Shown here: piece after piece, positions 8,020-20,054 of the stretch
How positions within the stretch are numbered: position 1 is the first letter of the stretch
How the letters are laid out: each line of letters opens with the position of its first letter
Assembly (NCBI RefSeq): GCF_000264295.1
Contig: NZ_AJXT01000015.1
Coordinates: 35,466 to 99,465 of the forward strand
Direction: 5' to 3'
Source of the DNA: Rhodanobacter spathiphylli B39
GTDB lineage: Bacteria > Pseudomonadota > Gammaproteobacteria > Xanthomonadales > Rhodanobacteraceae
Length of the DNA stretch: 64,000 nt
Notes under the pieces: model-generated
Told to the model about the DNA's origin: nothing
What the model saw: the letters and a program-made list of their open reading frames with translations, nothing else
Databases searched by the model: none
Program-made: the position numbers and the translations under genes

Positions 8020-8319
8020 CTACTCGCTCTGCGAAGCTGCCGCGTAGGCGTCGACTTCACCCACGTTGAACCACTGGCGGCCGTCTTTCCAGTACGCCTC
8101 CGGAAGGCGGGGGCCCACAACGACCTCGAAGGCATCCATGTCCTGCTGGCGTTTGAGTGCGATCTTGTAGTTCAGGCGGTGGAAGAAGCGCATGCGAATA
8201 CAGCCGTCCTTGAAGCTGATGTCGGCATGGGGATCATTGATCCCAGCGGCGTTGAACGCCGCGTGCAACGAGTTGAAGGGGCCTGCTTGGCCCGCAGAAG
8301 GCACGCGCGTAATGGGCAT
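8020..8319 (-). CDS. Unknown 99-residue protein, first gene of the leftward operon
   Basis: Starts MPITRVPSAGQ at ATG 8319 and ends 5 bp before the HTH gene. Composition is ordinary, with no membrane segment; the middle reads ISFKDGCIRMRFFHRLNYKI and the end WKDGRQWFNVGEVDAY. I do not recognise it. As first gene of the module it would be transcribed from the ~500-bp region upstream (8320-8820). Confidence 0.55.
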   Translation of the reverse strand: MPITRVPSAGQAGPFNSLHAAFNAAGINDPHADISFKDGCIRMRFFHRLNYKIALKRQQDMDAFEVVVGPRLPEAYWKDGRQWFNVGEVDAYAAASQSE

Positions 8320-8823
8320 GTCTTGTACTCCGCGAAAGGGCTAATGAACGACCGGCGTGAATCCACTGAGCCTGTTCACTCGCGCGAAACAGGATGGTGT
8401 CGCTATGCAGGGGATATGGCCGGAGCCCGATGCGACGCCTCGCATCGACCTGAGCGTCGTCATTGCGCGCCGAGGATTAATTTCGCGGGTTACCTTTCCG
8501 CCGTCTGGCGTTGTAGAAGCCGCTTGTCAGGTCCCTAAGGGGTTTGATGCGGCTGGCCCGTTGCGATGCGCGGGCTATGGATGCGAGAAGTTCCAGCGAT
8601 CTCGCCCACGCCGTATTTTGAGCAGAATTCTTGCGCCTGCGCAAGGTGGCGGTGCAGCTATTTCCTCGTCATCATCCATCACTGGATAGCAGCTCCAGAT
8701 GCCCCGTGTAGATTTGGCTTGGACAGATATAGACGGTTTGGTACGGTGTGATAAGTCAGCCGGACGTCCAGCTCGTCGACCTATGGGGCCACATGTGATT
8801 GTTGTTTCATTGGCGATAACGAC
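8320..8823. other. Non-coding region at island edge
   Basis: About 500 bases upstream of the leftward operon with no convincing gene on either strand. It must contain that operon's promoter, but I cannot point to a clear sigma-70 pair. Confidence 0.5.
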
Positions 8824-8844
8824 TGGGGGCAGTTTTGGGGGCAG
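8824..8844. repeat. Paired TGGGGGCAG direct repeats (possible integrase arm sites)
   Basis: TGGGGGCAG at 8824-8832 and again at 8836-8844, start-to-start 12 bp. Tandem G-rich 8-10-mers of this type are often found just inside island ends integrated by tyrosine recombinases. They lie ~55 bp before a tRNA-like sequence and ~290 bp before chromosomal queD, consistent with an attachment region. Confidence 0.5.
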
Positions 8845-8898
8845 GTGCTGTTTCGTCTTCGGGAAAAGGCTAGTGAAATTGCTAATTTACTGATATTT

Positions 8899-8920
8899 TT
8901 CGAGTCCACCCATACCACCA
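8899..8920 (+). other. tRNA T-loop-like 3' end, candidate att core
   Basis: TTCGAGTCC followed by CCA at 8918-8920 resembles the T-loop to 3' end of a tRNA. No upstream D- or anticodon arm exists, and spacing to CCA is one base short of a regular acceptor stem, so it is not a tRNA gene. A truncated tRNA 3' end is what an island leaves at the far junction. Confidence 0.35.
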
Positions 8921-9136
8921 AACGCCTCTTTGCAAATCGCGGAAGTCGATCGCAGGCCTTGCATAACCAAGGTGCCCGACTTTCTTGGCGCCTGCGATTT
9001 CTTCCTGTGTTCCGTCAGCCACGTCCTCAGGTGGAAGCTGGCCTCTGTTCGTGAGGTCATTGCGGCGCAGGCTGGCTGGGAGTGTCCTCTTTCTACCGAT
9101 GCCGAGCGGCTTTCCGGCGGGCTGTACAATCGACCG

Positions 9137-9493
9137 ATGAACATCTTCAAAGTATTCACTCTCGAAGCAGCCCACCGCCTGCCCAACGTGCCGGAGGGCC
9201 ACAAATGCGCGCGGCTGCATGGGCATTCGTTCCGGGTCGAGTTGCATTTGACTGGCGATGTGGGCGCGGAGTCGGGCTGGGTGATGGATTTCGGCGATGT
9301 CAAAGCGGTGTTTCAGCCGCTCTACGAACAGCTCGATCATCACTATCTCAATGACATCCAGGGATTGGAGAATCCGACCAGCGAGCGGTTGGCGGTGTGG
9401 ATCTGGGATCGGCTGAAGCCCGCGCTGCCGCTGCTTTCCGAAGTGGTGGTGCATGAAACCTGCACGTCGGGATGTCGATACCGGGGCATGTGA
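9137..9493 (+). CDS. queD: 6-carboxy-tetrahydropterin synthase QueD / PTPS family
   Basis: 118 residues, the usual size. It converts dihydroneopterin triphosphate to 6-carboxytetrahydropterin in queuosine/7-deazaguanine biosynthesis. Zinc-ligand histidines are visible in LEAAHRL and in HGHSF, with the catalytic cysteine in KCARLHGH (about residue 27) and a C-terminal VHETCTSG block. ATG 9137 starts the family's normal N-terminus ([15 protein letters not shown]); the frame is open further upstream but that part looks non-coding. It appears to be the first chromosomal gene after the island. Confidence 0.9.
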   Translation: MNIFKVFTLEAAHRLPNVPEGHKCARLHGHSFRVELHLTGDVGAESGWVMDFGDVKAVFQPLYEQLDHHYLNDIQGLENPTSERLAVWIWDRLKPALPLLSEVVVHETCTSGCRYRGM

Positions 9494-9695
9494 CCCGGAC
9501 GCCTGACTTTCGCCGGGCCCCTTTCCTGGCCAACCCACCTGACCGTGCCCGGCTCTGCAGTCTTCGGTCGAGGGCGGGGTTGACTGGTTTCGGGATGAGC
9601 GCTTTGACGCGGCGCGATGTGGCCCATGGCGACTCCAACAGATCGTTTTTCCTGAATATTTCCCCGATGGTCTGGTTGTCGCCCGGAAATATATA

Positions 9696-9724
9696 TTGCA
9701 CTGCACAAAATCTTTCGCTAGAAT
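9696..9724 (+). promoter_or_regulatory. Sigma-70 promoter of the phasin gene with a TGCA palindrome
   Basis: -35 TTGCAC (9696-9701), 17-bp spacer, -10 TAGAAT (9719-9724), 36 bp before the phasin start. TGCA-C-TGCA (9697-9705) straddles the end of the -35 and could bind a repressor such as PhaR; that is inference. Confidence 0.65.
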
Positions 9725-9760
9725 GGCTGCCACTACCCCATCCTCAACGAGGACCAAGCC

Positions 9761-10147
9761 ATGACGCAGCAGTTCAACAACCAGCTTTTCGCTTTCACCA
9801 AGCAGTTCACCGACAGCGCTTTCAAGGCGCAGTCGCTGGCCTTGAAGGGCCTGGAGACGGTCGCCGAGCTGCAGCTCAAGGCGCTCGAGGAGCAGTCCAG
9901 GGTCTCCGCCCAGTTCGTCGCCGAGGCGATGGAAACCCGCGACATGGACGGCCTGCGCAGCCTGTGGGAAAAGGGCAGCAGCCTGAGCCGCGAGAATGCG
10001 GAGCGCGCCGTGGCCGTTTCGCAGGAAGTGATCGCCGTGACCCAGAAGACCGCCGAGTCGCTGAATGCCCTCGTGCAGGAGCAGCGTCAGGCTGCCAATG
10101 ACGCGGTCGCCGCGCCGGTGGCCGCCAAGAAGGCTTCCGCCAAGTAA
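9761..10147 (+). CDS. Phasin family protein
   Basis: 128 residues, almost entirely amphipathic helix (FTKQFTDSAFKAQSLALKGL; LKALEEQSRVSAQFVAEAME), the signature of phasins, which coat polyhydroxyalkanoate granules. The C-terminus is an Ala/Lys-rich tail (AAPVAAKKASAK) seen in many proteobacterial phasins. GAGGA (9749-9753) precedes ATG 9761. It is a single-gene transcript with its own promoter and terminator. No PHA synthase or PhaR gene is in the window. Confidence 0.85.
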   Translation: MTQQFNNQLFAFTKQFTDSAFKAQSLALKGLETVAELQLKALEEQSRVSAQFVAEAMETRDMDGLRSLWEKGSSLSRENAERAVAVSQEVIAVTQKTAESLNALVQEQRQAANDAVAAPVAAKKASAK

Positions 10148-10180
10148 TCAGGCGGGATCAGTTGCGCTCTGCGTGACCCG

Positions 10181-10210
10181 AACAGGGCCGGACTTCGTTC
10201 CGGCCCTGTT
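10181..10210 (+). terminator. Terminator after the phasin gene
   Basis: A 12-bp perfect stem AACAGGGCCGGA (10181-10192) / TCCGGCCCTGTT (10199-10210) with loop CTTCGT. The T-run is short (TTT), but position fits transcription end. Confidence 0.75.
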
Positions 10211-10308
10211 TGCGTGTGGCCTCGAAAGATCCTGTGGCAGGGCTCCGCGGGGTTCACAATTCAATGCGTTAAGCGTGCCGCGGGAGACAATGTCGCAGCT
10301 TTCACGGC

Positions 10309-10338
10309 TTGTCCCGGCAACTTTTCAACTGCTATACT
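10309..10338 (+). promoter_or_regulatory. Promoter of the ATP synthase operon
   Basis: -35 TTGTCC (10309-10314), 18-bp spacer, -10 TATACT (10333-10338). It sits inside the longer open frame of atpI, which supports the downstream TTG start at 10408. Confidence 0.6.
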
Positions 10339-10407
10339 TTTACGGATTGGATAGTGGCCCGCAGCTGTATCGGTGCCGCCTGCTGCAGGCCGCGCGGAGA
10401 AGCTACG

Positions 10408-10773
10408 TTGCTCAACAGTCTTGCCTCCGGTCGACGCATCGCGCTGCGCATTGTCCTGCTGCAGTTGCTGGTGGCGTTGCTGGTCGGCCTCGTGTTTCTC
10501 GCATCGGGACCGCGTGAAGCGGTTTCGGCTGCTGCGGGCGCGACGATGGTGGCGCTGGGTACCGCGCTGATGTCGGCGCGATTCTTCAGCGGCGTGACGG
10601 GCGCGGGTCAGGCGTTGGGCCGTTTGCTGACGGGCGTGCTCCTGAAATGGATCGTGATCGTCGGAGGGCTGATCGTGATCCTGTTCCAACTCAAGTTGCC
10701 ACCGCTGGCCGCCATCACGGGGTTGGCGGCGGCTTACGCGGTTTATCTGCTGGCGTTCAGATTCAAGGGTTGA
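10408..10773 (+). CDS. atpI: ATP synthase subunit I
   Basis: About 121 residues from TTG 10408 (GGAGA at 10396-10400), which gives the family's N-terminus LLNSLASGRRIALRIVLLQ. AtpI is a small membrane protein that assists assembly of the c-ring and is first in many atp operons. Four hydrophobic segments are visible (about 14-32, 38-55, 72-92 and 95-115). An upstream ATG at 10309 would add 33 residues, but it lies at the proposed -35. The gene ends 3 bp before atpB. Confidence 0.8.
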   Translation: MLNSLASGRRIALRIVLLQLLVALLVGLVFLASGPREAVSAAAGATMVALGTALMSARFFSGVTGAGQALGRLLTGVLLKWIVIVGGLIVILFQLKLPPLAAITGLAAAYAVYLLAFRFKG

Positions 10774-11595
<822 letters not shown>

Positions 11596-11645
11596 TCGGC
11601 ATCTTCGAATCATCTGCTGCAACCGCTTTGTCTATTCCAGTTTGA

Positions 11646-11957
<312 letters not shown>

Positions 11958-12061
11958 GAAGCACGCTCGCGATGGCGCCCGTCGAGGCGTCATCGCGTAT
12001 CTGGCGCGGGTTTCCCTGATTCCCGCGTTTGTCTTGTTCCGTATTTACAGGTAACGCAGCG

Positions 12062-12532
12062 ATGGATTTCAACGCGACCTTGATTGGCGAAATGATTTCG
12101 TTCGCCATCCTGATCTGGTTCAGCGTCCACTTCATCTGGCCGCACATCAACAAGGCCATCGAAGATCGCCAGGTCAAGATCGCCGAAGGCCTGAATGCCG
12201 CCGAGCGCGCCCACGCCGAGCTGAAGAGCGCGGACGTGAAGGTGGCTGGCGAGATCAAGCAGGCGCGCCTGCAGGCGTCGGAGATCATCGACAAGGCCCA
12301 GCAGCAGGCCAATCAGATCATCGAAAAGGCCCGTGGCGAAGCGATCAGCGAGATCAACCGTCTGAAGGCCGCGGCGCAGGACGACATCGCGTCTATGGCG
12401 CAGCGTGCGCGCGACCAGCTGCGTGAGCAGGTCGGTGCGCTCGCGGTGCAGGGTGCCAGCAAGATCGTGCAGCGCGAGGTGGACGCCTCGACGCACAAGG
12501 CCCTGCTCGACCAGCTTGCGGCCGAGATCTGA
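12062..12532 (+). CDS. atpF: F1Fo ATP synthase subunit b
   Basis: 156 residues from ATG 12062, matching the E. coli length; an earlier in-frame start at 12029 would add a non-conserved leader. One N-terminal membrane helix (about 6-27, [16 protein letters not shown]) is followed by a long charged helix that forms the peripheral stalk as a dimer ([14 protein letters not shown] onwards). It ends 3 bp before atpH. Confidence 0.95.
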   Translation: MDFNATLIGEMISFAILIWFSVHFIWPHINKAIEDRQVKIAEGLNAAERAHAELKSADVKVAGEIKQARLQASEIIDKAQQQANQIIEKARGEAISEINRLKAAAQDDIASMAQRARDQLREQVGALAVQGASKIVQREVDASTHKALLDQLAAEI

Positions 12533-12535
12533 TCG

Positions 12536-13069
12536 ATGGCTCAGGCAATCACTCTCGCCCGTCCGTACGCCCGCGCCGCGTTTGAAGTGGCGCACGCGTC
12601 CGGCACGCTGGCTTCGTGGTCGCAGTCGCTGGCGTTTGCGGCGGCGGTGGCCGGCGACCCGCTGGTGGCCGGCCTCGGCAACGATCCGCGGGTGCTGCCG
12701 GCTCAGCTGGTGGCGCTGCATCTGCCAGCCGGCATGGCGGTCGATGCGCCGTTCGGTCAGTTCCTGAGCGAGATGGCCGAACAGCGTCGGCTGGTGTTGC
12801 TGCCCGAAGTGGCCGAGTTGTTCGAGACGCTCAAGCGTGAGTCCGAGTCGCAGCTGCTGGTCAAGGTGACCAGCGCGATGAGCCTGGACGCAGCGCAGTC
12901 CGAACAGCTCAAGGCTTCGCTGAAGCGCCGTTTCAAGCGCGAGATCGAACTGGAGACCTCGGTCGATGCCTCGCTGCTGGCCGGCGTGGTGATCGATACC
13001 GGCACGGAAGTGATCGACGGTTCGGCGCGCGGACGTCTCGCGCAGCTGGCCGGTGCGTTGAGCCAATAA
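12536..13069 (+). CDS. atpH: F1 ATP synthase subunit delta
   Basis: 177 residues, normal length. It links the b2 stalk to the top of the alpha3beta3 hexamer. The start MAQAITLARPYARAAFEVA is the family's conserved N-terminus, and the C-terminal block (ASLLAGVVIDTGTEVIDGSARGRLAQL) contains the conserved G-x-x-x-x-x-G-x-x-x-I-D-G-S pattern. It is followed by a tandem hairpin repeat before atpA. Confidence 0.95.
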   Translation: MAQAITLARPYARAAFEVAHASGTLASWSQSLAFAAAVAGDPLVAGLGNDPRVLPAQLVALHLPAGMAVDAPFGQFLSEMAEQRRLVLLPEVAELFETLKRESESQLLVKVTSAMSLDAAQSEQLKASLKRRFKREIELETSVDASLLAGVVIDTGTEVIDGSARGRLAQLAGALSQ

Positions 13070-13074
13070 GTTTC

Positions 13075-13183
13075 ACGCGAAGTCCGTTTCGCGAAAAGCA
13101 AAACCGGCCATCCATGGCCGGACAAATTGATTAAACGCGAAGTCCATTTCGCGAAGGGCAAAACCGGCCATCCATGGCCGGAC
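13075..13183. repeat. Tandem 60-bp repeat with hairpins between atpH and atpA
   Basis: Two copies 60 bp apart (about 13075-13123 and 13135-13183). Each has a CGCGAA...TTCGCG hairpin and a perfect CCGGCCAT-CC-ATGGCCGG hairpin (13104-13121 and 13164-13181). The copies differ at only a few bases in the aligned part. The GGCCATCCATGGCC core recurs at 24305-24318, so this is a dispersed REP-like family. Confidence 0.85.
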
Positions 13184-13218
13184 TCTTCAACAAAGCTTTC
13201 GATTTTGGGATAACAACC

Positions 13219-14769
<1,551 letters not shown>

Positions 14770-14770
14770 G

Positions 14771-14876
14771 AGGAGCCGGGAACAGGGAATAGAGAATCGG
14801 GAATCGGGAATAGGAAGAGCCACGGCGCATCGCGCTCCGCTTTGAACCATTCCCCATTCCCCATTCCCGATTCCCC
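14771..14876. repeat. G-rich/C-rich inverted repeat element between atpA and atpG
   Basis: The left arm is built of GGGAATCGGGAAT-type units (about 14777-14812) and the right arm of CCATTCCCCATTCCCGATTC-type units (about 14847-14876). They can form a long imperfect hairpin. A close relative lies between atpD and atpC (17327-17420). Confidence 0.8.
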
Positions 14877-14903
14877 CGAGTGAGCAAAGCGAGCGAGTAA
14901 AGC

Positions 14904-15821
14904 ATGGCCAGCGGACGCGAAATCAAAACCAAGATCAAGAGCACGCAGAACATGCGCAAGGTGACGCGCGCGCTCGAAATGGTCTCTGCCGCGAAGATCC
15001 GTCGTGCGCAGGACCTGATGAAGGCTTCGCGTCCGTACGCCCGCTCGATGCGCAAGGTGATCGCGCACGTGGCCCAGGCCAGCACGGATTTCAGCCATCC
15101 GTTCCTGACCCAGCGCGACAACGTGGCGCGGGTCGGTTTCATCGTGGTGTCGACCGACCGCGGCCTGTGCGGTGGCCTCAACTCCAACCTGTTCCGTCGC
15201 CTGCTGCCGGCCATCGTCGAGTGGCAGAAGCAGGGCGTGCAGGTCGACGTGGTCGCGGTGGGCCAGAAGGCGGTGGCGTTCTTCCGTCGGCTCAAGGGCG
15301 TCAACCTGATCGGCAGCGTCACCCATCTGGGCGAGAAGCCCAGGCTGGAGCAGCTGGTCGGCGTGATCAAGGTGATGATGGACGCCTATACGTCCAACGG
15401 TCTGGATCGCGTGTTCCTCGCCTACAACGACTTCGTCAACACCATGACGCAGAAGCCGACCATCGACGCGCTGCTGCCGTTACCGCTGGTGGCCACGGAA
15501 ATGGAAGCCCACCAGGCGGCCGGCGAGTCGGCTTACGCCGGCGTGAAGCTGGAAGCGAGCCACGACTGGGACTACATCTACGAGCCCGACGCGCAGACCG
15601 TGCTGGAGCACGTGCTGGGTCGCTACATCGAGTCCGTGGTGTACCAGGCGGCCCTGGAGAACCTGGCCAGCGAGCACGCCGCGCGCATGGTCGCGATGAA
15701 GAGCGCGTCGGACAACGCGAACAAGGTGATCGGCGAATTGACGCTGGTCTACAACAAGGCCCGCCAGGCCGCGATCACCCAGGAAATTTCCGAAATCGTG
15801 GGAGGAGCGGCTGCGGTGTAA
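14904..15821 (+). CDS. atpG: F1 ATP synthase subunit gamma
   Basis: 305 residues, slightly longer than the usual ~287. The central rotor shaft. The conserved N-terminal block [27 protein letters not shown] (residues 4-30) and the C-terminal [32 protein letters not shown] block are both present. Extra length lies in the middle (around YDYIYEPD), as in related xanthomonads. It follows an inverted-repeat element and has no strong ribosome site, so efficient translation may depend on readthrough or coupling. Confidence 0.96.
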   Translation: MASGREIKTKIKSTQNMRKVTRALEMVSAAKIRRAQDLMKASRPYARSMRKVIAHVAQASTDFSHPFLTQRDNVARVGFIVVSTDRGLCGGLNSNLFRRLLPAIVEWQKQGVQVDVVAVGQKAVAFFRRLKGVNLIGSVTHLGEKPRLEQLVGVIKVMMDAYTSNGLDRVFLAYNDFVNTMTQKPTIDALLPLPLVATEMEAHQAAGESAYAGVKLEASHDWDYIYEPDAQTVLEHVLGRYIESVVYQAALENLASEHAARMVAMKSASDNANKVIGELTLVYNKARQAAITQEISEIVGGAAAV

Positions 15822-15880
15822 CCGCGGCAGCTCTTGAAAAAAATTCATGGCGACGCGAAGCGGCGCCGCAATAGACCTAA

Positions 15881-17420
<1,540 letters not shown>

Positions 17421-17441
17421 TCGAGCGTAGCGAGAAAAGCC

Positions 17442-17867
17442 ATGACCCAAACCATTCGCGTCGACATCGTCAGTGCCGAAGCCGAGATCTTCTCCGGCGA
17501 CGCGACGATGGTCGTTGCCACCGGCGAGCTCGGTGAGCTCGGCATCACGCCGCGCCACGCACCGCTGATCACCCGCCTCAAGCCCGGCCATGTCGACGTG
17601 CTGCTGGACGGCGGCGAGCGCCAGCAGTTCTGGGTATCCGGCGGCATTCTGGAAGTGCAGCCGCAGGTGGTCACGGTACTGGCCGACAGCGCGGCCCGCG
17701 CCGCCGACCTGGACGAGGCCTCGGCGCAGCGCGCCAAGCAGGAGGCCGAAACTGCCCTGGCCAACCGCACCGACGCGATGGAGATTGCCGAGGCGCAGGC
17801 CAAGCTGGCCGAAGCGATGACCCAGCTGCAGGCGCTGGAGCGTCTGCGCAAGAATCTGAAGCACTGA
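17442..17867 (+). CDS. atpC: F1 ATP synthase subunit epsilon
   Basis: 141 residues. N-terminal beta-sandwich ([39 protein letters not shown]) followed by a two-helix C-terminal domain (about 88-140) rich in Ala, Glu and Lys. Subunit epsilon regulates rotation and inhibits ATP hydrolysis. Last gene of the atp operon, before a terminator. Confidence 0.96.
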   Translation: MTQTIRVDIVSAEAEIFSGDATMVVATGELGELGITPRHAPLITRLKPGHVDVLLDGGERQQFWVSGGILEVQPQVVTVLADSAARAADLDEASAQRAKQEAETALANRTDAMEIAEAQAKLAEAMTQLQALERLRKNLKH

Positions 17868-17970
17868 GTTTGTGCGCTCGTTCATGAGCGCAGAGCCAAG
17901 ATCAGGAAGCGGCCATCCGCGGTCGCACCCGCGGATGAAGCGGTTGCTTCGATGGACATTGCGAACTGCG

Positions 17971-17995
17971 AACGCCGGCCTTGTGCCGGCGTTTT
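17971..17995 (+). terminator. Terminator of the atp operon
   Basis: AACGCCGGC (17971-17979) / GCCGGCGTT (17985-17993), loop CTTGT, then TT. A second hairpin CATCCGCGG/CCGCGGATG lies just upstream (17914-17937). Confidence 0.75.
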
Positions 17996-18039
17996 CATGT
18001 CGGCACGATCCGGCCTCGGATGACCGGAAAGGGCGGGAC

Positions 18040-18576
18040 ATGGGAAAGCGGACGAACCTGGGACATGCGGCGGCAAGCCTGCTGTTCCTGTTGCTGGGTG
18101 GCTGCGTCACGTCACCGGCACCGAACAAGCCGAACGCCACCGGCGACGCCTCATGGCGGATCGAGATGCCGCCGGGCACGGTGAGTTACCAGCTGGCGAT
18201 GGGTGAGGTATCCAGCGGCGCGACACCATTCCGGCGGGTGAAGCCGGTGTATCCGCCGGGCCTGCTGGACGCTTGCCCGTCACCGCAGGAGGTGCCGGCG
18301 CTGGTCATCGTCGATGACCAGGGCGCGGTAGCCGAGGTGCGGGTGGCCGGCGAGCAGCAGGCCGACGCGAGCCGGCACGCCTTCATCGATGCGGTGCGCG
18401 CCGCCGCCAGGCAGTGGCGGTTCCAGCCCCTGCTCATCAGTCGCTGGGCTGCCGACGCCGACGGCAACAGCCACGTGGTCGACAGCGGCACGCGGCCATT
18501 CAGCCTCACCTATGTCTTCCGCTTCGAATGCCACTTGGGCAAGCCCTCGGTTTCGGCCGCGGCAGCGCAGGGCTGA
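18040..18576 (+). CDS. Lipoprotein with a TonB-C-like domain, unknown role
   Basis: 178 residues from ATG 18040 (GGGCGGG at 18031-18037). A signal peptide with lipobox LLGGC (cysteine about residue 23) is followed by a short linker. The rest resembles periplasmic energy-transducer-like domains: [10 protein letters not shown], then [14 protein letters not shown] and [12 protein letters not shown], the pattern of TonB C-terminal folds (P-x-YP ... W-x-F-x-P). Likely anchored in the outer membrane. No partner ExbB/D or receptor is nearby. The family resemblance is moderate. Confidence 0.65.
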   Translation: MGKRTNLGHAAASLLFLLLGGCVTSPAPNKPNATGDASWRIEMPPGTVSYQLAMGEVSSGATPFRRVKPVYPPGLLDACPSPQEVPALVIVDDQGAVAEVRVAGEQQADASRHAFIDAVRAAARQWRFQPLLISRWAADADGNSHVVDSGTRPFSLTYVFRFECHLGKPSVSAAAAQG

Positions 18577-18647
18577 GTCAGCTTTGCCGGCAACGGCGCC
18601 GAAACGGCTGCTATGCTTTTCGATCGAAACACGTCAGGGCCGACACC

Positions 18648-20015
18648 ATGAACCACGCACCACTCCACGTCATCATCCTCGCGGCCGGCGCCGGCACGCG
18701 GATGAAGTCCAGCCGCCCCAAGGTGCTGATGCCGCTGGCGGGCCGGCCGTTGCTGGCGCACGTGATCGACGCCGCGCGGGCGTTGCAGCCGGCGGCGCTG
18801 CACATCGTCTACGGTCATTGCGGCGAGCAGGTGCAGGCGGCGTTCACCGACCAGGCCGACCTGCGCTGGGCGCTGCAGGCCGAGCGCCTGGGCACTGGCC
18901 ACGCGGTGGAGCAGGCGCTGGGCGAGGTGCCGGACGACGCGCGCGTGCTGGTGCTGTATGGCGACGTGCCGATGACCCGCGTCGAGACGCTGCGGCAACT
19001 GGTGGAAGCCGAGGGCGGCTTCAGCCTGCTGACCATGCGACTGGCGGAGCCGCGCGGCTACGGCCGGGTGCTGTGCGACGGCAATGCCCACGTGCGGGCC
19101 GTGGTCGAGGAAAAGGACGCCGACGACGTGCAGCGTGCGGTGAACCTGGTCAACACCGGCATCCTGATCGCCGGTGCCGGAGTCCTGCGTGGCTGGATCG
19201 GGCGGCTCGACCGCAACAACGCGCAGGGCGAGTATTACCTTACCGACATCTTCCGCATGGCGGCCGAGGAAAACCATCCCGCGTTGAGCGTGGAGTGCGC
19301 CGATCCGGTCGAGGCCGCCGGCGCCAACAATCCGCTGCAGCTGACCGAACTGGAGGCTGCCTTCCGCTGGCGCGCCGCGCACGCCCTGCTTGCCGACGGC
19401 GTGCGCCTGGCCGATCCGCTGCGCATCGATGTGCGTGGCGCGGTCACCGCCGGGCGCGACGTGGAGCTGGACATCGACGTGATCCTGGAAGGCTCCGTGG
19501 TGCTGGGCGATGACGTGCGCATCGGTGCCTTCACCCGCTTGCGCAATGTGCAGCTGGCGGCCGGCACCGTGGTGCAATCGCACTGCGACCTCGACGGGGT
19601 GGTCACCCATGGCCCCTGCACGATCGGCCCGTTTGCGCGGCTGCGTCCAGGCACTGAACTGGATGCCGGCGTGCATGTGGGCAATTTCGTCGAGACCAAG
19701 AAGGCCCGTCTGGGCGAAGGCAGCAAGGCCAACCACCTCACCTATCTCGGCGACACCGAGGTGGGCCGTGGCGTCAACATCGGCGCCGGCACCATCACCT
19801 GCAACTACGACGGCGTGAACAAGCATCTCACGCGGATCGGCGACGGCGCCTTCATCGGCTCGAACAGCTCGCTGGTCGCGCCGGTGTCGATCGGCGCCCA
19901 GGCCACCATCGGCGCCGGCTCGGTGATCACCCGCGACGCACCCGATGGCGAGCTGACCGTGGCGCGCGGCAAGCAGCAGACTTACGAGGGCTGGAAGCGG
20001 CCGGTGAAGCGGTAG
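18648..20015 (+). CDS. glmU: Bifunctional GlcNAc-1-phosphate uridyltransferase / glucosamine-1-phosphate acetyltransferase
   Basis: 455 residues from ATG 18648, the E. coli length. It makes UDP-GlcNAc for peptidoglycan and LPS. The N-terminal pyrophosphorylase domain has [17 protein letters not shown] (about 10-26). The C-terminal left-handed beta-helix acetyltransferase has [20 protein letters not shown] and NYDGVNKH. The frame is open 78 codons upstream but without a family match. Adjacent to the atp operon, as in many gammaproteobacteria. Confidence 0.95.
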   Translation: MNHAPLHVIILAAGAGTRMKSSRPKVLMPLAGRPLLAHVIDAARALQPAALHIVYGHCGEQVQAAFTDQADLRWALQAERLGTGHAVEQALGEVPDDARVLVLYGDVPMTRVETLRQLVEAEGGFSLLTMRLAEPRGYGRVLCDGNAHVRAVVEEKDADDVQRAVNLVNTGILIAGAGVLRGWIGRLDRNNAQGEYYLTDIFRMAAEENHPALSVECADPVEAAGANNPLQLTELEAAFRWRAAHALLADGVRLADPLRIDVRGAVTAGRDVELDIDVILEGSVVLGDDVRIGAFTRLRNVQLAAGTVVQSHCDLDGVVTHGPCTIGPFARLRPGTELDAGVHVGNFVETKKARLGEGSKANHLTYLGDTEVGRGVNIGAGTITCNYDGVNKHLTRIGDGAFIGSNSSLVAPVSIGAQATIGAGSVITRDAPDGELTVARGKQQTYEGWKRPVKR

Positions 20016-20021
20016 TCGGTC

Positions 20022-20054
20022 GGAACGGGGATGCTCTAACCGTTCCCCCGTTCC
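20022..20054. terminator. Hairpin between converging glmU and xanB2 genes
   Basis: GGAACGGGG (20022-20030) / CCCCGTTCC (20046-20054), 9-bp stem with a 15-base loop. It lies between two convergent stops and could end either transcript; there are no T-runs. Confidence 0.5.

Noticed and set aside
8899..8920. A tRNA gene at the T-loop/CCA-like sequence
   Set aside because: No D-arm, anticodon arm or 5' acceptor strand is present, and the spacing to CCA is one base short.
8930..9136. Upstream extension of queD
   Set aside because: No family similarity and no ribosome site; PTPS proteins begin at the MNIFKVF start.
9494..9695. Possible gene between queD and the phasin
   Set aside because: No start with ribosome site and no conserved frame; treated as intergenic.
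13070..13200. CRISPR array from the 60-bp tandem repeat
   Set aside because: Only two copies with no spacers of constant length, and no cas genes; it is a REP-like tandem duplication.
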